Below the pieces are notes generated by a model. The model saw only the letters and a list, made by a program, of their open reading frames with translations. It searched no databases and was not told the origin of the DNA. From Lacinutrix sp. WUR7 (lineage in GTDB: Bacteria; Bacteroidota; Bacteroidia; Flavobacteriales; Flavobacteriaceae): 64,000 bases of DNA. Where the stretch lies: the NCBI RefSeq assembly GCF_016864015.1, contig NZ_CP045067.1:1523001-1587000 (forward strand), read 5' to 3'. The position numbers were made by a program, and so were the translations under genes. Positions 48,177 to 57,115 of this stretch are shown here, one piece after another (within the stretch, counting starts at the first letter, position 1; each line of letters opens with the position of its first letter).

Positions 48177-49451
48177 ATGGAGATTACGCAGATTATTAAA
48201 AGAGATTATGAAACAAGCCCTTTTGTTTTAAATAAAATTTCTAATGCCATTGAGAAAGCAATGCTTTCCGTAGGAAATGGTTCTAAAGAAGATGCGAATA
48301 CCATTTCTGTAAGCGTTTTAAAAACGTTGTTAGATAGAAAAGAAAAAGACTTTAAATATATTCCAACGGTAGAGCAAGTACAAGATCTTGTAGAAGAAAA
48401 ATTAATGGGAAGTCAGTTTCCTGATGTTGCTAAAGCATATATTTTATATAGAGATGAGCAAACAAGAAGTAGAAAAACAAATATTTTTGAAAAGCGTATC
48501 AACCTTAAGCCATACGAATATCCTGCGCTTAACGATTATGTAGATGCGATTAGACATTCGTATTGGATACATTCTGAATTTAACTTTACAAGTGATATTC
48601 AGGATTTTAAAACAAGACTTACCGTTGTAGAGCAAAATGCGATTAAAAATACCATGCTTGCTATTTCTCAAATTGAAGTTGCAGTAAAGAATTTTTGGGG
48701 AGAGATTTATAATAAAATGCCAAAACCAGAAATAGGATCTGTAGGAGCAACCTTTGCAGAAAGTGAAGTGCGCCACCAAGATGCTTATTCGCATTTATTA
48801 GAAATTTTAGGACTTAACAACGAGTTTAAAAACATAAAGAAAAAGCCTGTAATTATGCGTCGTGTGCATTATTTAGAAATGGCTTTGAAAAATTCTAAAA
48901 GTGAAGACAATAAAGAATATGCAGAGTCTATTTTATTATTCTCTCTATTTATAGAACACGTATCTCTATTCTCTCAGTTTTTAATAATCATGGCATTCAA
49001 TAAGCATAAAAATATGCTTAAAGGAGTTTCGAATGTTGTAGAAGCAACCTCTAAAGAAGAACAAATTCATGGGGATTTCGGAATTGATATTATTAGAATT
49101 ATAAAAGAAGAAAACCCAACGTGGTTTGATGAAGCACATGCAGCTTCCGTACAAGAATTATGTAGAGAAGCATTTGAAAGTGAAAGTAAAATTATTGACT
49201 GGATTTTTGAAGCAGGCGAATTAGATTTCTTACCAAAAGCGGTTATTAACGAGTTTATTAAAAATCGTTTTAACAACTCTTTAGAAAGTATTGGAATTGA
49301 AAAAGTATTTGAAGTAAACGAAAAATTAGTAGCACAAACCGAATGGTTTGATGACGAAATTATAGGAACAAAACATGGAGATTTCTTCGTGAAAAGATCT
49401 ATAAACTATAGTAAAAGAACAAAAAGTATAACTAGCGACGACCTATTTTAA
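48177..49451 (+). CDS. nrdB: Class I ribonucleotide reductase, radical subunit with N-terminal ATP-cone
   Basis: A 424-residue R2 protein. The first 95 residues are an ATP-cone (IIKRDYETSPFVLNKISNAI, then VEQVQDLVEEKLMG and VAKAYILYRDE), normally found on NrdA. The ferritin-like core follows: metal ligands and radical Tyr in EVRHQDAY (Glu197, His200, Tyr204, matching the E-x-x-H-x-x-x-Y of E. coli NrdB), with SEFNFTSD upstream for the first ligand and KEEQIHGDF for the C-terminal set. NrdB with an N-terminal ATP-cone is known from Leeuwenhoekiella blandensis, where ATP/dATP control the radical subunit. It precedes nrdA by one base. The leader is long. Confidence 0.95.
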   Translation: MEITQIIKRDYETSPFVLNKISNAIEKAMLSVGNGSKEDANTISVSVLKTLLDRKEKDFKYIPTVEQVQDLVEEKLMGSQFPDVAKAYILYRDEQTRSRKTNIFEKRINLKPYEYPALNDYVDAIRHSYWIHSEFNFTSDIQDFKTRLTVVEQNAIKNTMLAISQIEVAVKNFWGEIYNKMPKPEIGSVGATFAESEVRHQDAYSHLLEILGLNNEFKNIKKKPVIMRRVHYLEMALKNSKSEDNKEYAESILLFSLFIEHVSLFSQFLIIMAFNKHKNMLKGVSNVVEATSKEEQIHGDFGIDIIRIIKEENPTWFDEAHAASVQELCREAFESESKIIDWIFEAGELDFLPKAVINEFIKNRFNNSLESIGIEKVFEVNEKLVAQTEWFDDEIIGTKHGDFFVKRSINYSKRTKSITSDDLF

Positions 49452-49452
49452 G

Positions 49453-51246
49453 ATGAGCAACCAAACAAAACAAAACACCGAGGCAAATTTAAGTCAAGAA
49501 GCAAAAACTTCTAATTATGACGAATTAATTAACGCTAGAAAAGAGGCCAGAAAAGAAGCCACAAAACAACCAGAGATTAAATGGTTAACCGAAAATAGTC
49601 GTAAGTTTTTATCTTCAGGTTACTTAACAGGAGATACCACACCAGAAGAAAGAATTAGAGAAATAGCAGAAAGAGCTGAAGACATTCTTAAAATGGATGG
49701 TTTTGCAGACAAGTTCTATGGGTATATGGCAGAAGGTTATTACTCATTAGCTTCACCAGTTTGGTCTAACTTTGGTAAGAAAAGAGGTTTACCTATTAGT
49801 TGTTTTGGCTCGCATATAGATGATGATATGGGAGATATCCTATATACGCAGTCGGAAGTAGGAATGATGTCTAAATTAGGAGGTGGTACTTCTGGTTACT
49901 TTGGTAAACTACGTCATCGTGGTGCTCCTGTAAAAAATAACGGAGAATCTTCTGGAGCGGTACATATCATGCAGCTTTTTGAAAAAATGGTAGATGTTGT
50001 AAGTCAAGGTTCGGTAAGAAGAGGTCGTTTTTCTCCTTATTTGCCAATAGATCACAGTGATATTAACGAGTTTTTAGAGATTGGTACCGAAGGGAATCCT
50101 ATTCAAGAGTTAACACATGGTGTAACTGTTGGTGATGAGTGGATGCAAGAAATGATTGATGGTGATGTAGACAAAAGAGCAATCTGGGCTAAAGTATTAC
50201 AACGTAGAGGTGAGATAGGGTATCCTTATATTTTCTTTAGAGATAATGCAAATAATAATGCTGCAGATGTTTATAAAGATAAAAACCATGAAATTTATGC
50301 AAGTAATTTGTGTACAGAAATCATGTTGCCAACCAATGATAGATGGTCTTTTGTATGTGTACTTTCTTCTATAAACTTATTGCATTATGATAAGTGGAAA
50401 GATACCGATGCTGTAGAAACTATGGTGTACTTTTTAGATGCTGTATTGGAAGAGTTTATTACTAAATTAGATGTATACAGAGACTCAGAGAGTAGAGACG
50501 ATAGGCAAACATTCATGTTCATGGAAAAAGCTTATAATTTCGCAAAAGAGAATAGAGCTTTAGGTTTAGGTGCTTTAGGATGGCATTCTTTATTACAATC
50601 TAAAAATGTAGCTTTTGATAGTACAGAAGCTTTCAATTTAAATAGTGAAATATTTAAAACGATTAACGATAAATCTAAAAGTGCATCTGAAGAATTAGCA
50701 AGAGTTTTTGGTGAGCCAGAAGTATTAAAAGGATACGGAAGACGTAATACAACTTTAAACGCGGTAGCTCCAACAACATCTTCAGCATTTATTTTAGGAC
50801 AAGTATCTCAAGGTATTGAGCCAATTTGGTCTAACATCTATGTAAAGGATATTGCGAAAATTAAAACGACGATTAAAAATCCATTCTTAGTAACTCTTTT
50901 AGAGGAAAAAGGAATGAATACAAAAGAAATTTGGAATAGCATTCGTGATTATGATGGTTCGGTACAACATTTAGAAGGACTTACAGAACATGAAAAAGAG
51001 GTGTTTAAAACCTACTCTGAAATTGACCAAATGAGTATTATATACCAAGCGGCAAACAGACAAAACCATATCGATCAAGGACAGTCTTTAAATATCATGG
51101 TGCATCCAGATATGCCAGTAAAAGACATCAATAAACTATATGTTACTGCTTGGAAGTTAGGTGTTAAGTCTCTATACTACCAACACAGTATCAATGCTGC
51201 ACAACAGTTTAAGCAAAAGAAAGAATGTGCTAGTTGCGAAGGGTAA
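49453..51246 (+). CDS. nrdA: Class I ribonucleotide reductase, catalytic subunit without ATP-cone
   Basis: A 597-residue R1 protein that reduces ribonucleoside diphosphates. Catalytic residues are visible: Cys in LPISCFGSH (first of the redox pair), SNLCTEIMLP with the NxCxE triad, and CVLSSINLL with the second redox Cys, followed by the C-terminal shuttle pair CASCEG. It lacks the N-terminal ATP-cone (starts MSNQTKQNTEANLSQEAKTS, a disordered tail); that domain is instead on NrdB, so the overall activity site has moved subunit. One base separates it from nrdB, and a terminator follows. Confidence 0.95.
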   Translation: MSNQTKQNTEANLSQEAKTSNYDELINARKEARKEATKQPEIKWLTENSRKFLSSGYLTGDTTPEERIREIAERAEDILKMDGFADKFYGYMAEGYYSLASPVWSNFGKKRGLPISCFGSHIDDDMGDILYTQSEVGMMSKLGGGTSGYFGKLRHRGAPVKNNGESSGAVHIMQLFEKMVDVVSQGSVRRGRFSPYLPIDHSDINEFLEIGTEGNPIQELTHGVTVGDEWMQEMIDGDVDKRAIWAKVLQRRGEIGYPYIFFRDNANNNAADVYKDKNHEIYASNLCTEIMLPTNDRWSFVCVLSSINLLHYDKWKDTDAVETMVYFLDAVLEEFITKLDVYRDSESRDDRQTFMFMEKAYNFAKENRALGLGALGWHSLLQSKNVAFDSTEAFNLNSEIFKTINDKSKSASEELARVFGEPEVLKGYGRRNTTLNAVAPTTSSAFILGQVSQGIEPIWSNIYVKDIAKIKTTIKNPFLVTLLEEKGMNTKEIWNSIRDYDGSVQHLEGLTEHEKEVFKTYSEIDQMSIIYQAANRQNHIDQGQSLNIMVHPDMPVKDINKLYVTAWKLGVKSLYYQHSINAAQQFKQKKECASCEG

Positions 51247-51279
51247 TTAGTATTCTTTATATATAAGTGTTAATTAAAG

Positions 51280-51317
51280 AAGTGCCTTGATAAAGACAAT
51301 TCAAGGTGCTTTTTTTA
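51280..51317 (+). terminator. Intrinsic terminator of nrdBA
   Basis: AAGTGCCTTGA and TCAAGGTGCTT pair with two G-U over a 10-base loop, followed by seven T (51310-51316). Confidence 0.85.
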
Positions 51318-51703
51318 GTGCAAAATTTAAAACACAATTAAACTAGTAAGTAGTTGGTGTTTAGATTTTTACGTGTTTAAATTAAAAAAATAATTATGAA
51401 TATATAGCGAAGTAAGCTGGAGATAAGTACTGAAAAAGGGACAGTAATGAAACGTGTCCCTTCTTGGCTTTTTATACAATAATTGGATTGCGACCCTAAT
51501 TTTTTGTAAAAAATAATATGAGATTAAAATCTCTTACTTTCTTCTTCAAAGAAACAACATTAGTTTCTTCTTGCCAAGATAAAAATTTCTAAAAAAAAGA
51601 TTGGTCATAAAAACTTAGTGTTAATACGGGTTTTTAGGCTAATTAATTATCAACAGGTTCTTGTTAATAAAAGAATTCAAGAACTGAAAACAAGAGAAAC
51701 ATA
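51318..51703 (+). other. 386-base region upstream of the unrecognised gene
   Basis: AT-rich, no credible ORF. It holds AAGGGACA/TGTCCCTT pairing over 11 bases at 51435-51461, AAGAAAC/GTTTCTT at about 51555-51575, and an inverted repeat GTTCTTG (51657-51663) with CAAGAAC (51678-51684), 20 bases before the ATG. The last is a candidate operator. No repeat family recognised. Confidence 0.5.
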
Positions 51704-52657
51704 ATGGTAACATTTATTATTTATCGAGTGGCACTCATTAACAAAGCCAAAGAAGAACAAGTCTTAAACCGTTTCAATGGTGAAAATGATTTGTTAGAAT
51801 TATACAATCAATACTATTCTTTCTTAAGAAAGAATAAGACTGACTATTTTGACAGTCAGGGAAATAAAAGAGTTTTTTCTATTAGTTCTGAAATCGATTT
51901 TTTAAGAAAAGAAAGGACGTTAATCACTCATTTTGATTCTGCTTATACAGGTGATGAACCCGAAATAAGAAACGGAGATACTAATACTTTAAATTACAAG
52001 GTTAGTAGTACTGAGCTCATTACAAGAAAATTATTTTCTTTATGTCATATCCCTAAAAATTCAAAATATGGATTTGTAGTTTTTGAAAATAAATCAAAGC
52101 ATGGTGTTAAAGTTCTGTTTGAAAGACAATTTCAAGCATTCTTGAAAGCTTCAGGTTATGAGGATTATAGAGTTGTATTAACTCCTGCTTTAAATTATAA
52201 CTATTTATCTAATTTCATTAATAGTGGTATGCTTAAAAAAGTGCGTTTAATTCAGAATATTCTTAAGATGGATATTCAATTAACATTATGGAATGAAGTT
52301 GATATTACTTGTAATGATAAGGATATAAGAGAGCTTAATTTTAAGAGTGGAAGTGATAATTCTATTTTTAAGGAAGAGTTATACAACCTTTTCTTTTCAA
52401 AGTTAAATACACATGATAAAATACATTTTATGAATAGATACGATGTTGATGACATCTCATTTGTGATTAATAAAGAAGGAGCTACCAAAACCTTTTATCT
52501 AAAGGATAGAAGTAGAATGAGATCTATTATAGATATCAATAATCAATTAGAATATGTGGATGGGGAGCCAACTTATAATTCTATGATTGAAGTGTCTTTA
52601 GTTTTGATTAACCAGATATTAGGTTTTAACTCTTTAGATCTTGATGACGCTGCTTAA
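51704..52657 (+). CDS. Unrecognised 317-residue protein, possibly accessory
   Basis: A 317-residue, Lys/Asn-rich cytoplasmic protein with no signal peptide, no membrane segment, and only two cysteines (Cys113, Cys203 region). It starts with a strand (MVTFIIYRVALI) and has alternating strands and helices: KYGFVVFENKSKHGVKVLFE (about 119-138), YRVVLTPALNYNYLSNF (about 152-168), and KIHFMNRYDVDDISFVI near 240. I recognise no family. It is a one-gene transcript walled off by terminators at 51280-51317 and 52681-52711, with an inverted repeat before its start. Such isolated genes between core loci are often acquired, and the layout hints at a defence or accessory role, but that is a guess. Confidence 0.8.
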   Translation: MVTFIIYRVALINKAKEEQVLNRFNGENDLLELYNQYYSFLRKNKTDYFDSQGNKRVFSISSEIDFLRKERTLITHFDSAYTGDEPEIRNGDTNTLNYKVSSTELITRKLFSLCHIPKNSKYGFVVFENKSKHGVKVLFERQFQAFLKASGYEDYRVVLTPALNYNYLSNFINSGMLKKVRLIQNILKMDIQLTLWNEVDITCNDKDIRELNFKSGSDNSIFKEELYNLFFSKLNTHDKIHFMNRYDVDDISFVINKEGATKTFYLKDRSRMRSIIDINNQLEYVDGEPTYNSMIEVSLVLINQILGFNSLDLDDAA

Positions 52658-52680
52658 AATTTTAAACCTTTTAATAATAA

Positions 52681-52711
52681 AAAAAACCATCTCAATCGAG
52701 ATGGTTTTTTT
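52681..52711. terminator. Bidirectional terminator (unknown gene / phosphate transporter)
   Basis: CCATCTC and GAGATGG pair over AATC, with six A on the left and seven T on the right, between convergent genes. Confidence 0.92.
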
Positions 52712-52733
52712 GTGATATATAATACGTTTAAAT

Positions 52734-55043
52734 TTATTCCTGTTCTGTGTCTTCTTCGGCAATTACAGCAGGTTTTATACTACTATCATGTGCACCGTGA
52801 TATTCTTCTAATAAATTCATAGTAGCGTTTAGTAGATCTTTTGTTTCTAATAACAATCCGAAATAAAGCGTTGTGTTTTTCGGACTAGATTCTTCCGTAC
52901 GTGTTCTAGCAACTTGCGCTTGAATCTTTTGTTTTACTAAATCGTATACTTCGGTCTTCTCATTTAGAATCGCTCCAATTTTTTCAAAAGAACCAGAATC
53001 GAAAGCATCTTTAATATCATTAAATAAAACTTCTACTTTATCATCTACTTGTTTCAATTCTTTAATTTGATTGAATTTAAGTTTCTTATGATTGTTATTA
53101 ATGTGTTTATGACTTACTCTAGAAATGTATTCTAAAGACTGCGTCATATCTTGTAAATAACCTAAAATGTTTATGTAAAAGTTACTTGCTCCAATACTAG
53201 ATTCGTCTAAGTTTTTAATAAAATAGAAGATGTTATCTCTAAGTTCATCTACTTCATCAGAAAGCTTAATAACTTGTTTCTTATTCTTTTTAAGTAATGC
53301 TAAATCTTGTTTTGCTAGACCTTTAACCGCATTGGTATATATTCTGTTTCCACGTTTTACAACACTTGCAATATTACTTGCACTTTCGTGAATTACTCCT
53401 TGTACAGAACTACTTTCTGCTTTAGTTAAGGTGTCTTCTGCTTTTTCTTCTTTGCTCTTTTTATTGTGTGCTATATAGTTTCTTAATAATAAACCAAAAG
53501 CAGCTACCAATAATAAAGGAAACATTACTTGTAGGTTTAAGTTTAGTAAGTAGGCAACTAAAGCAGCAGCAACAAAAGCACTAAAAGCGGTAAAGAACCA
53601 ACCTCCAATTACATTTAAAACACCAGCTACTCTATATACTGCGCTTTCTGCTCCCCAAGCTCTATCTGCTAAAGAAGTACCCATAGCAACCATAAAAGTT
53701 ACGTATGTTGTAGAAAGTGGTAATTTGTAAGAAGTTGCTAAAGATATTAATACCGCGGCAACCATTAAATTTACAGCAGCACGAACCATATCGAAAGCAG
53801 GTAATTCATGCACCTTATCTTTAGATATTTTTATTACTGGTACTTCAAATTGTTTATCAATTTTTGCTTGCCATGCTTCTGGTAGTATATAAGAAGACAT
53901 TTGAGACATCCCTATTGCTACTCTTACAAATCCTCGAGATAAAAAGTTAGGTTGAAAACGTTCTTTAGTTTCGCTTTGGCTAGATAAGTCTAAAGATGTT
54001 TTTACAACGTTTTTTGCTTTTGTTGAAAACCAGATGGTTAATACCATGATTATACCAGCTATAAAAAGCAACAAGTTATTTGTTGGTACTTTTTCTGCTA
54101 ACACATCCATAGGGAAAGCATTTGCAGCTAAACCAGAAGCAGTCCATTCTGTAAATGCATTATAAGCAGCAATTGGTACACCAATAAAATTTACTAAATC
54201 ATTTCCTGCAAAAGCAAGTGCTAATGCAAAAGTACCTACAATAATAATTAGCTTATAAATGTTTGTTTTAAATAAGGTAATGGCAGCAAAAGCTAATAAA
54301 GACCAAATTATAGAACTTACAATTATAATATAAAATACTTGATGCTCTAAGAAGTCTTTCATTGTGTCTCCACCTAAAAGATCAAATGGTTGGTTGGCAT
54401 ACGAAGTACCTTTTAAACCTTTCATGAAAATAAAGTAGGTGATTGCAGTAAGTGCTAATCCGCCAAATAATGCGCCTACCCAATTTGCTTTCTTTTCAAA
54501 ATTATAAGATAATAGTAGTCTTGAAAACCATTGCACTATCGCACCAATGGAAAATGCGACGACGACGGAGAGTATAATTCCGAATATTATTTGAGATGCT
54601 TTAGAAGTGTTAATATAGTTTACTACATCATCAAAATTTCCACCATCATGACCAATTTTTATTAAAGCCATGGCAACGGCAGCTCCTAATAACTCAAATA
54701 CAATGGATACTGTAGTTGAGGTTGGCATACCAATAGTATTAAAGAAATCTAAGAGTAGAATATCTGTAATCATTACTGCCATGAAAATAATCATGATTTC
54801 ATTAAACATGAATTCTCCAGGGTTGAAAATTCCTTTACGCGCAACTTCCATCATTCCGCTTGAAAAAACAGCACCAACTGCAACTCCTAAACTCGCTACT
54901 ATCATAATAGTTTTGAATGAAATTGCCTTAGAACCGATTGCTGAATTTAAAAAGTTTACAGCATCATTACTTACTCCCACCACTAAATCGGCAACCGCCA
55001 AAATAGCAAGAGCAATAATCATATATAAATATATATTTTCCAT
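52734..55043 (-). CDS. Inorganic phosphate transporter (Pit/PHO4) with PhoU-like C-domain
   Basis: A 769-residue inner-membrane carrier. Residues 5-150 and 400-510 hold the two PHO4 halves (VVGVSNDAVNFLNSAIGSKA with the conserved GxxNDxxN; MPTSTTVSIVFELLGAAVAM; later PLSTTYVTFMVAMGTSLADR). About 12 spans are visible, longer than bacterial PitA. The C-terminal 200 residues (about 555-750) are soluble helices resembling a PhoU-like domain, so transport may be regulated by it. The upstream porin gene (69 bases away) is of the phosphate-selective type; together they move phosphate across both membranes. The transcript probably begins upstream of the porin. Confidence 0.92.
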   Translation of the reverse strand: MENIYLYMIIALAILAVADLVVGVSNDAVNFLNSAIGSKAISFKTIMIVASLGVAVGAVFSSGMMEVARKGIFNPGEFMFNEIMIIFMAVMITDILLLDFFNTIGMPTSTTVSIVFELLGAAVAMALIKIGHDGGNFDDVVNYINTSKASQIIFGIILSVVVAFSIGAIVQWFSRLLLSYNFEKKANWVGALFGGLALTAITYFIFMKGLKGTSYANQPFDLLGGDTMKDFLEHQVFYIIIVSSIIWSLLAFAAITLFKTNIYKLIIIVGTFALALAFAGNDLVNFIGVPIAAYNAFTEWTASGLAANAFPMDVLAEKVPTNNLLLFIAGIIMVLTIWFSTKAKNVVKTSLDLSSQSETKERFQPNFLSRGFVRVAIGMSQMSSYILPEAWQAKIDKQFEVPVIKISKDKVHELPAFDMVRAAVNLMVAAVLISLATSYKLPLSTTYVTFMVAMGTSLADRAWGAESAVYRVAGVLNVIGGWFFTAFSAFVAAALVAYLLNLNLQVMFPLLLVAAFGLLLRNYIAHNKKSKEEKAEDTLTKAESSSVQGVIHESASNIASVVKRGNRIYTNAVKGLAKQDLALLKKNKKQVIKLSDEVDELRDNIFYFIKNLDESSIGASNFYINILGYLQDMTQSLEYISRVSHKHINNNHKKLKFNQIKELKQVDDKVEVLFNDIKDAFDSGSFEKIGAILNEKTEVYDLVKQKIQAQVARTRTEESSPKNTTLYFGLLLETKDLLNATMNLLEEYHGAHDSSIKPAVIAEEDTEQE

Positions 55044-55112
55044 AATTTAATTTAAAAATGTTTGCAAATATCTTTAGTCTTCTTGATTAATATGTTACCT
55101 AATTGTTATGTT

Positions 55113-56297
55113 TTAAAAATGAATGTCAAATTGTAATCGGTACATTAATTCATTATTTCCATTAGTTACTTCTAAATGGCTAATGTCTGTTTGTACTTTT
55201 AGTTTATGACCTACAAAATATTTTGAAAGACCTACGGTATACTGACTCTGATTGGTATTTCCTGTTAATTTATCCCAATCTATGTTGGTGTATCTTCCAG
55301 AAACTTCCCAGTCTTTTTTTAATAAATATCCTGCTTGTAGGTTGATAGCACTACCTATTTGAACAGCGTCTATGTCGCCTTCTTCATTAGTAAAGAATAC
55401 ATCGTCTGCATTTCTATCTGCATATTCTGTCATAAAAGAAATGCCTTTGTATTTAAACATAGCATCCACAAATAAAGTAGAAATATTAGTTTCATGAAAA
55501 ACACCTTCTTCATTTACCATGTAATCTCCTTGGTTACTTCTCGTTTTTACGGCGTTGTTATTAAAATCATAACTAACACCTAAAGCTAACTTTGGAGTTG
55601 GTTCGCGTTTTAAATCACTTCCTTTATAATCTCCTTGACTTGCAAAGTTTCCAAACGGTAAAAATTCTATACGACCTGTGTATTGATGACCTCCAAGGTT
55701 ACCAGAAGTGATGTTTCTTCCTTCGCCTTGCGAAATAGCAAGTGCTTCTTTAATAATAAAGGTGTCTGTAATGTTAATGTGATGTCTTAATTGAATCCCT
55801 AAATCGCGATCAATATTAAATTTGCTATTTAATAAAGAACGATCTACTTGTTGCAGGTTGGCTGAAGAAATAACACGCTCTCTGTTTCCTGGTAGTTTGG
55901 TTTGACCAAACCAAAGCACGAAGTTTTCATGAAAGTTCCATTTTATAACAGCATCCAAAATATATCTTGGTGCATTGCTGGTGTATTCGGAAGCTCCAGA
56001 AATATCTCTATTCGATAAACCTAGTTCTAGTTTATATTTTAGTTTTGGACTATATGCAAAACCATCGAACTTTAATCTGGCACGACGGACTAAAAAATTA
56101 GATTCGTTTGCTTCACCATCTTCCCAGTTGGAGATAGCAAGAAATTGCATTCTAGCTCCAATTTTCATGGTGAATGTGCTATCCTTTCCTACTAGGTTGA
56201 ATAATCCTTTCCCAAATTTGGGAGATTGGTTTTCTTGCCCACGTATGGAGGTAATTGCAAATAGTAGTATTGCAATTAATAAAGAGTTAAGCTTCAT
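55113..56297 (-). CDS. Phosphate-selective porin (OprO/OprP family)
   Basis: A 394-residue outer-membrane barrel. A signal peptide (MKLNSLLIAILLFAITSIRGQE) precedes beta-strand-rich sequence with alternating aromatics (FAYSPKLKYKLELGL, FVLWFGQTKLPGNRERV, YLLKKDWEVSGRYTNIDWDK) and a final strand ending FDIHF with terminal Phe, as in barrels folded by BAM. Family PF07396-like. It is 69 bases upstream of the Pit-type transporter on the minus strand. Its leader carries a terminator and a 15-bp inverted repeat, so expression may be controlled after initiation. Phosphate as substrate is inferred from family and neighbour. Confidence 0.88.
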   Translation of the reverse strand: MKLNSLLIAILLFAITSIRGQENQSPKFGKGLFNLVGKDSTFTMKIGARMQFLAISNWEDGEANESNFLVRRARLKFDGFAYSPKLKYKLELGLSNRDISGASEYTSNAPRYILDAVIKWNFHENFVLWFGQTKLPGNRERVISSANLQQVDRSLLNSKFNIDRDLGIQLRHHINITDTFIIKEALAISQGEGRNITSGNLGGHQYTGRIEFLPFGNFASQGDYKGSDLKREPTPKLALGVSYDFNNNAVKTRSNQGDYMVNEEGVFHETNISTLFVDAMFKYKGISFMTEYADRNADDVFFTNEEGDIDAVQIGSAINLQAGYLLKKDWEVSGRYTNIDWDKLTGNTNQSQYTVGLSKYFVGHKLKVQTDISHLEVTNGNNELMYRLQFDIHF

Positions 56298-56306
56298 TAA
56301 GTTACT

Positions 56307-56447
56307 TATTAGTTTTTGTCGCTACAAAGAACTAATACTAATGTTAACTAAATGTTTCTAAATCATTAAATTTAACAAACAAAAAAAGGCTGCTTTGGCC
56401 AAAGCAGCCTGTAGAATTCATGATAATATAGTCGACAAAAACTAATA
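56307..56447 (-). promoter_or_regulatory. Structured leader of the porin-phosphate transporter operon
   Basis: TATTAGTTTTTGTCG at 56307-56321 is the exact reverse complement of CGACAAAAACTAATA at 56433-56447. Between them lies the intrinsic terminator at 56380-56409. In the minus-strand mRNA the 5' arm would come first, then the terminator, then the 3' arm ending nine bases before the porin ATG. A GATATTTG at 56488-56495 (minus strand) is a possible -7 box. It reads like an RNA switch; a MITE with inverted ends is the alternative. Confidence 0.6.
56380..56409 (-). terminator. Intrinsic terminator in the porin leader
   Basis: A perfect 22-bp palindrome (arms GGCTGCTTTGG) followed on the minus strand by seven T, located 83 bases upstream of the porin start codon. 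No minus-strand gene lies between it and the divergent YwqK-like gene, so it either ends a small RNA or attenuates the porin operon. Confidence 0.85.
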
Positions 56448-56649
56448 GATTATATGAAATACTAACTTTTGTATTTTAAAATACAAGCAAATATCTAATA
56501 CAAAAATGATTTTAATGTAATGTAAATATTAAGTAATTATTAATAAACATGGATGTTTTGAATATGTTTAACATGATGCTGTTCAGTCGTTTACTGCTTC
56601 AATGTTAATTTAATGTTACCAAATAGTTTCGTAATTGTAAAAAATGTTT

Positions 56650-56657
56650 TATATTTG
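56650..56657 (+). promoter_or_regulatory. Probable -7 promoter box of the YwqK-like gene
   Basis: TATATTTG is an exact TAnnTTTG match 31 bases before the ATG at 56689; TTTC about 19 bases upstream may serve as -33. Confidence 0.55.
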
Positions 56658-56688
56658 ATACAGAATCATTAATTAAAAAGATATACAA

Positions 56689-57045
56689 ATGAAAAAGATA
56701 TTAACTGTAGCAATATTATTATTTACAATGGTAAGTTTTGCTCAAAATGGAAAAAGTATAAAATTTAACGAAGACACTAATTTATTTGAAGCAACATATT
56801 TTCATGATAACGGAATAGTTAGCCAGACTGGTTTTTTTACAGCAGATGGTAAACTTCAAGGGGAATGGTTAAGTTTTGATTCGAAAGGAGTAAAAACCGC
56901 TTCTGCTAATTACAATAATGGTGATAAAGAAGGGAAATGGTTTTTTTGGAATGATAATACTTTAAATGAAGTAGATTATAGTAATAACGCCATTACTAGC
57001 GTTAATGAATGGTCTAATAAATCTACGCTAGCAATTACAGATTAA
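56689..57045 (+). CDS. Secreted YwqK/MORN-like repeat protein
   Basis: A 118-residue exported protein (signal MKKILTVAILLFTMVSFAQN). The mature part is short beta-hairpin repeats with the pattern Y-x-x-G-x-x-x-G-x-W: FHDNGIVSQTGFFTADGKLQ, GEWLSFDSKGVKTASANYNN, GDKEGKWFFWND. This is the repeat of YwqK-type proteins, which are called antitoxins in some databases by association only; a secreted one is unlikely to be an antitoxin. It has its own promoter match and is convergent with the TonB receptor gene, sharing the terminator at 57064-57099. Confidence 0.8.
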   Translation: MKKILTVAILLFTMVSFAQNGKSIKFNEDTNLFEATYFHDNGIVSQTGFFTADGKLQGEWLSFDSKGVKTASANYNNGDKEGKWFFWNDNTLNEVDYSNNAITSVNEWSNKSTLAITD

Positions 57046-57063
57046 TTCGCAGTATTATAAAAT

Positions 57064-57099
57064 AAAAAAAGCATCCTTAATTTTAAGGATGCTTTTTTT
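57064..57099. terminator. Bidirectional terminator (YwqK-like / TonB receptor)
   Basis: AAAAAAAGCATCCTTAA and TTAAGGATGCTTTTTTT form a 17-bp stem over a two-base loop, between convergent genes. Confidence 0.93.
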
Positions 57100-57115
57100 A
57101 TGCGTTTAAATAGAC

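Noticed and set aside
51435-51461. Terminator at AAGGGACA/TGTCCCTT
   Set aside because: Stem is good but loop is 11 bases and no gene precedes it after the nrdA terminator; T-rich stretch comes late. Left as a hairpin in the intergenic note.
51704-52657. Known phage-defence gene
   Set aside because: No motif of a named defence family (nuclease, TIR, ATPase) can be seen; kept as unrecognised.
56689-57045. Toxin-antitoxin system based on YwqK similarity
   Set aside because: The protein has a signal peptide and no toxin gene is adjacent; the antitoxin label is by association only.
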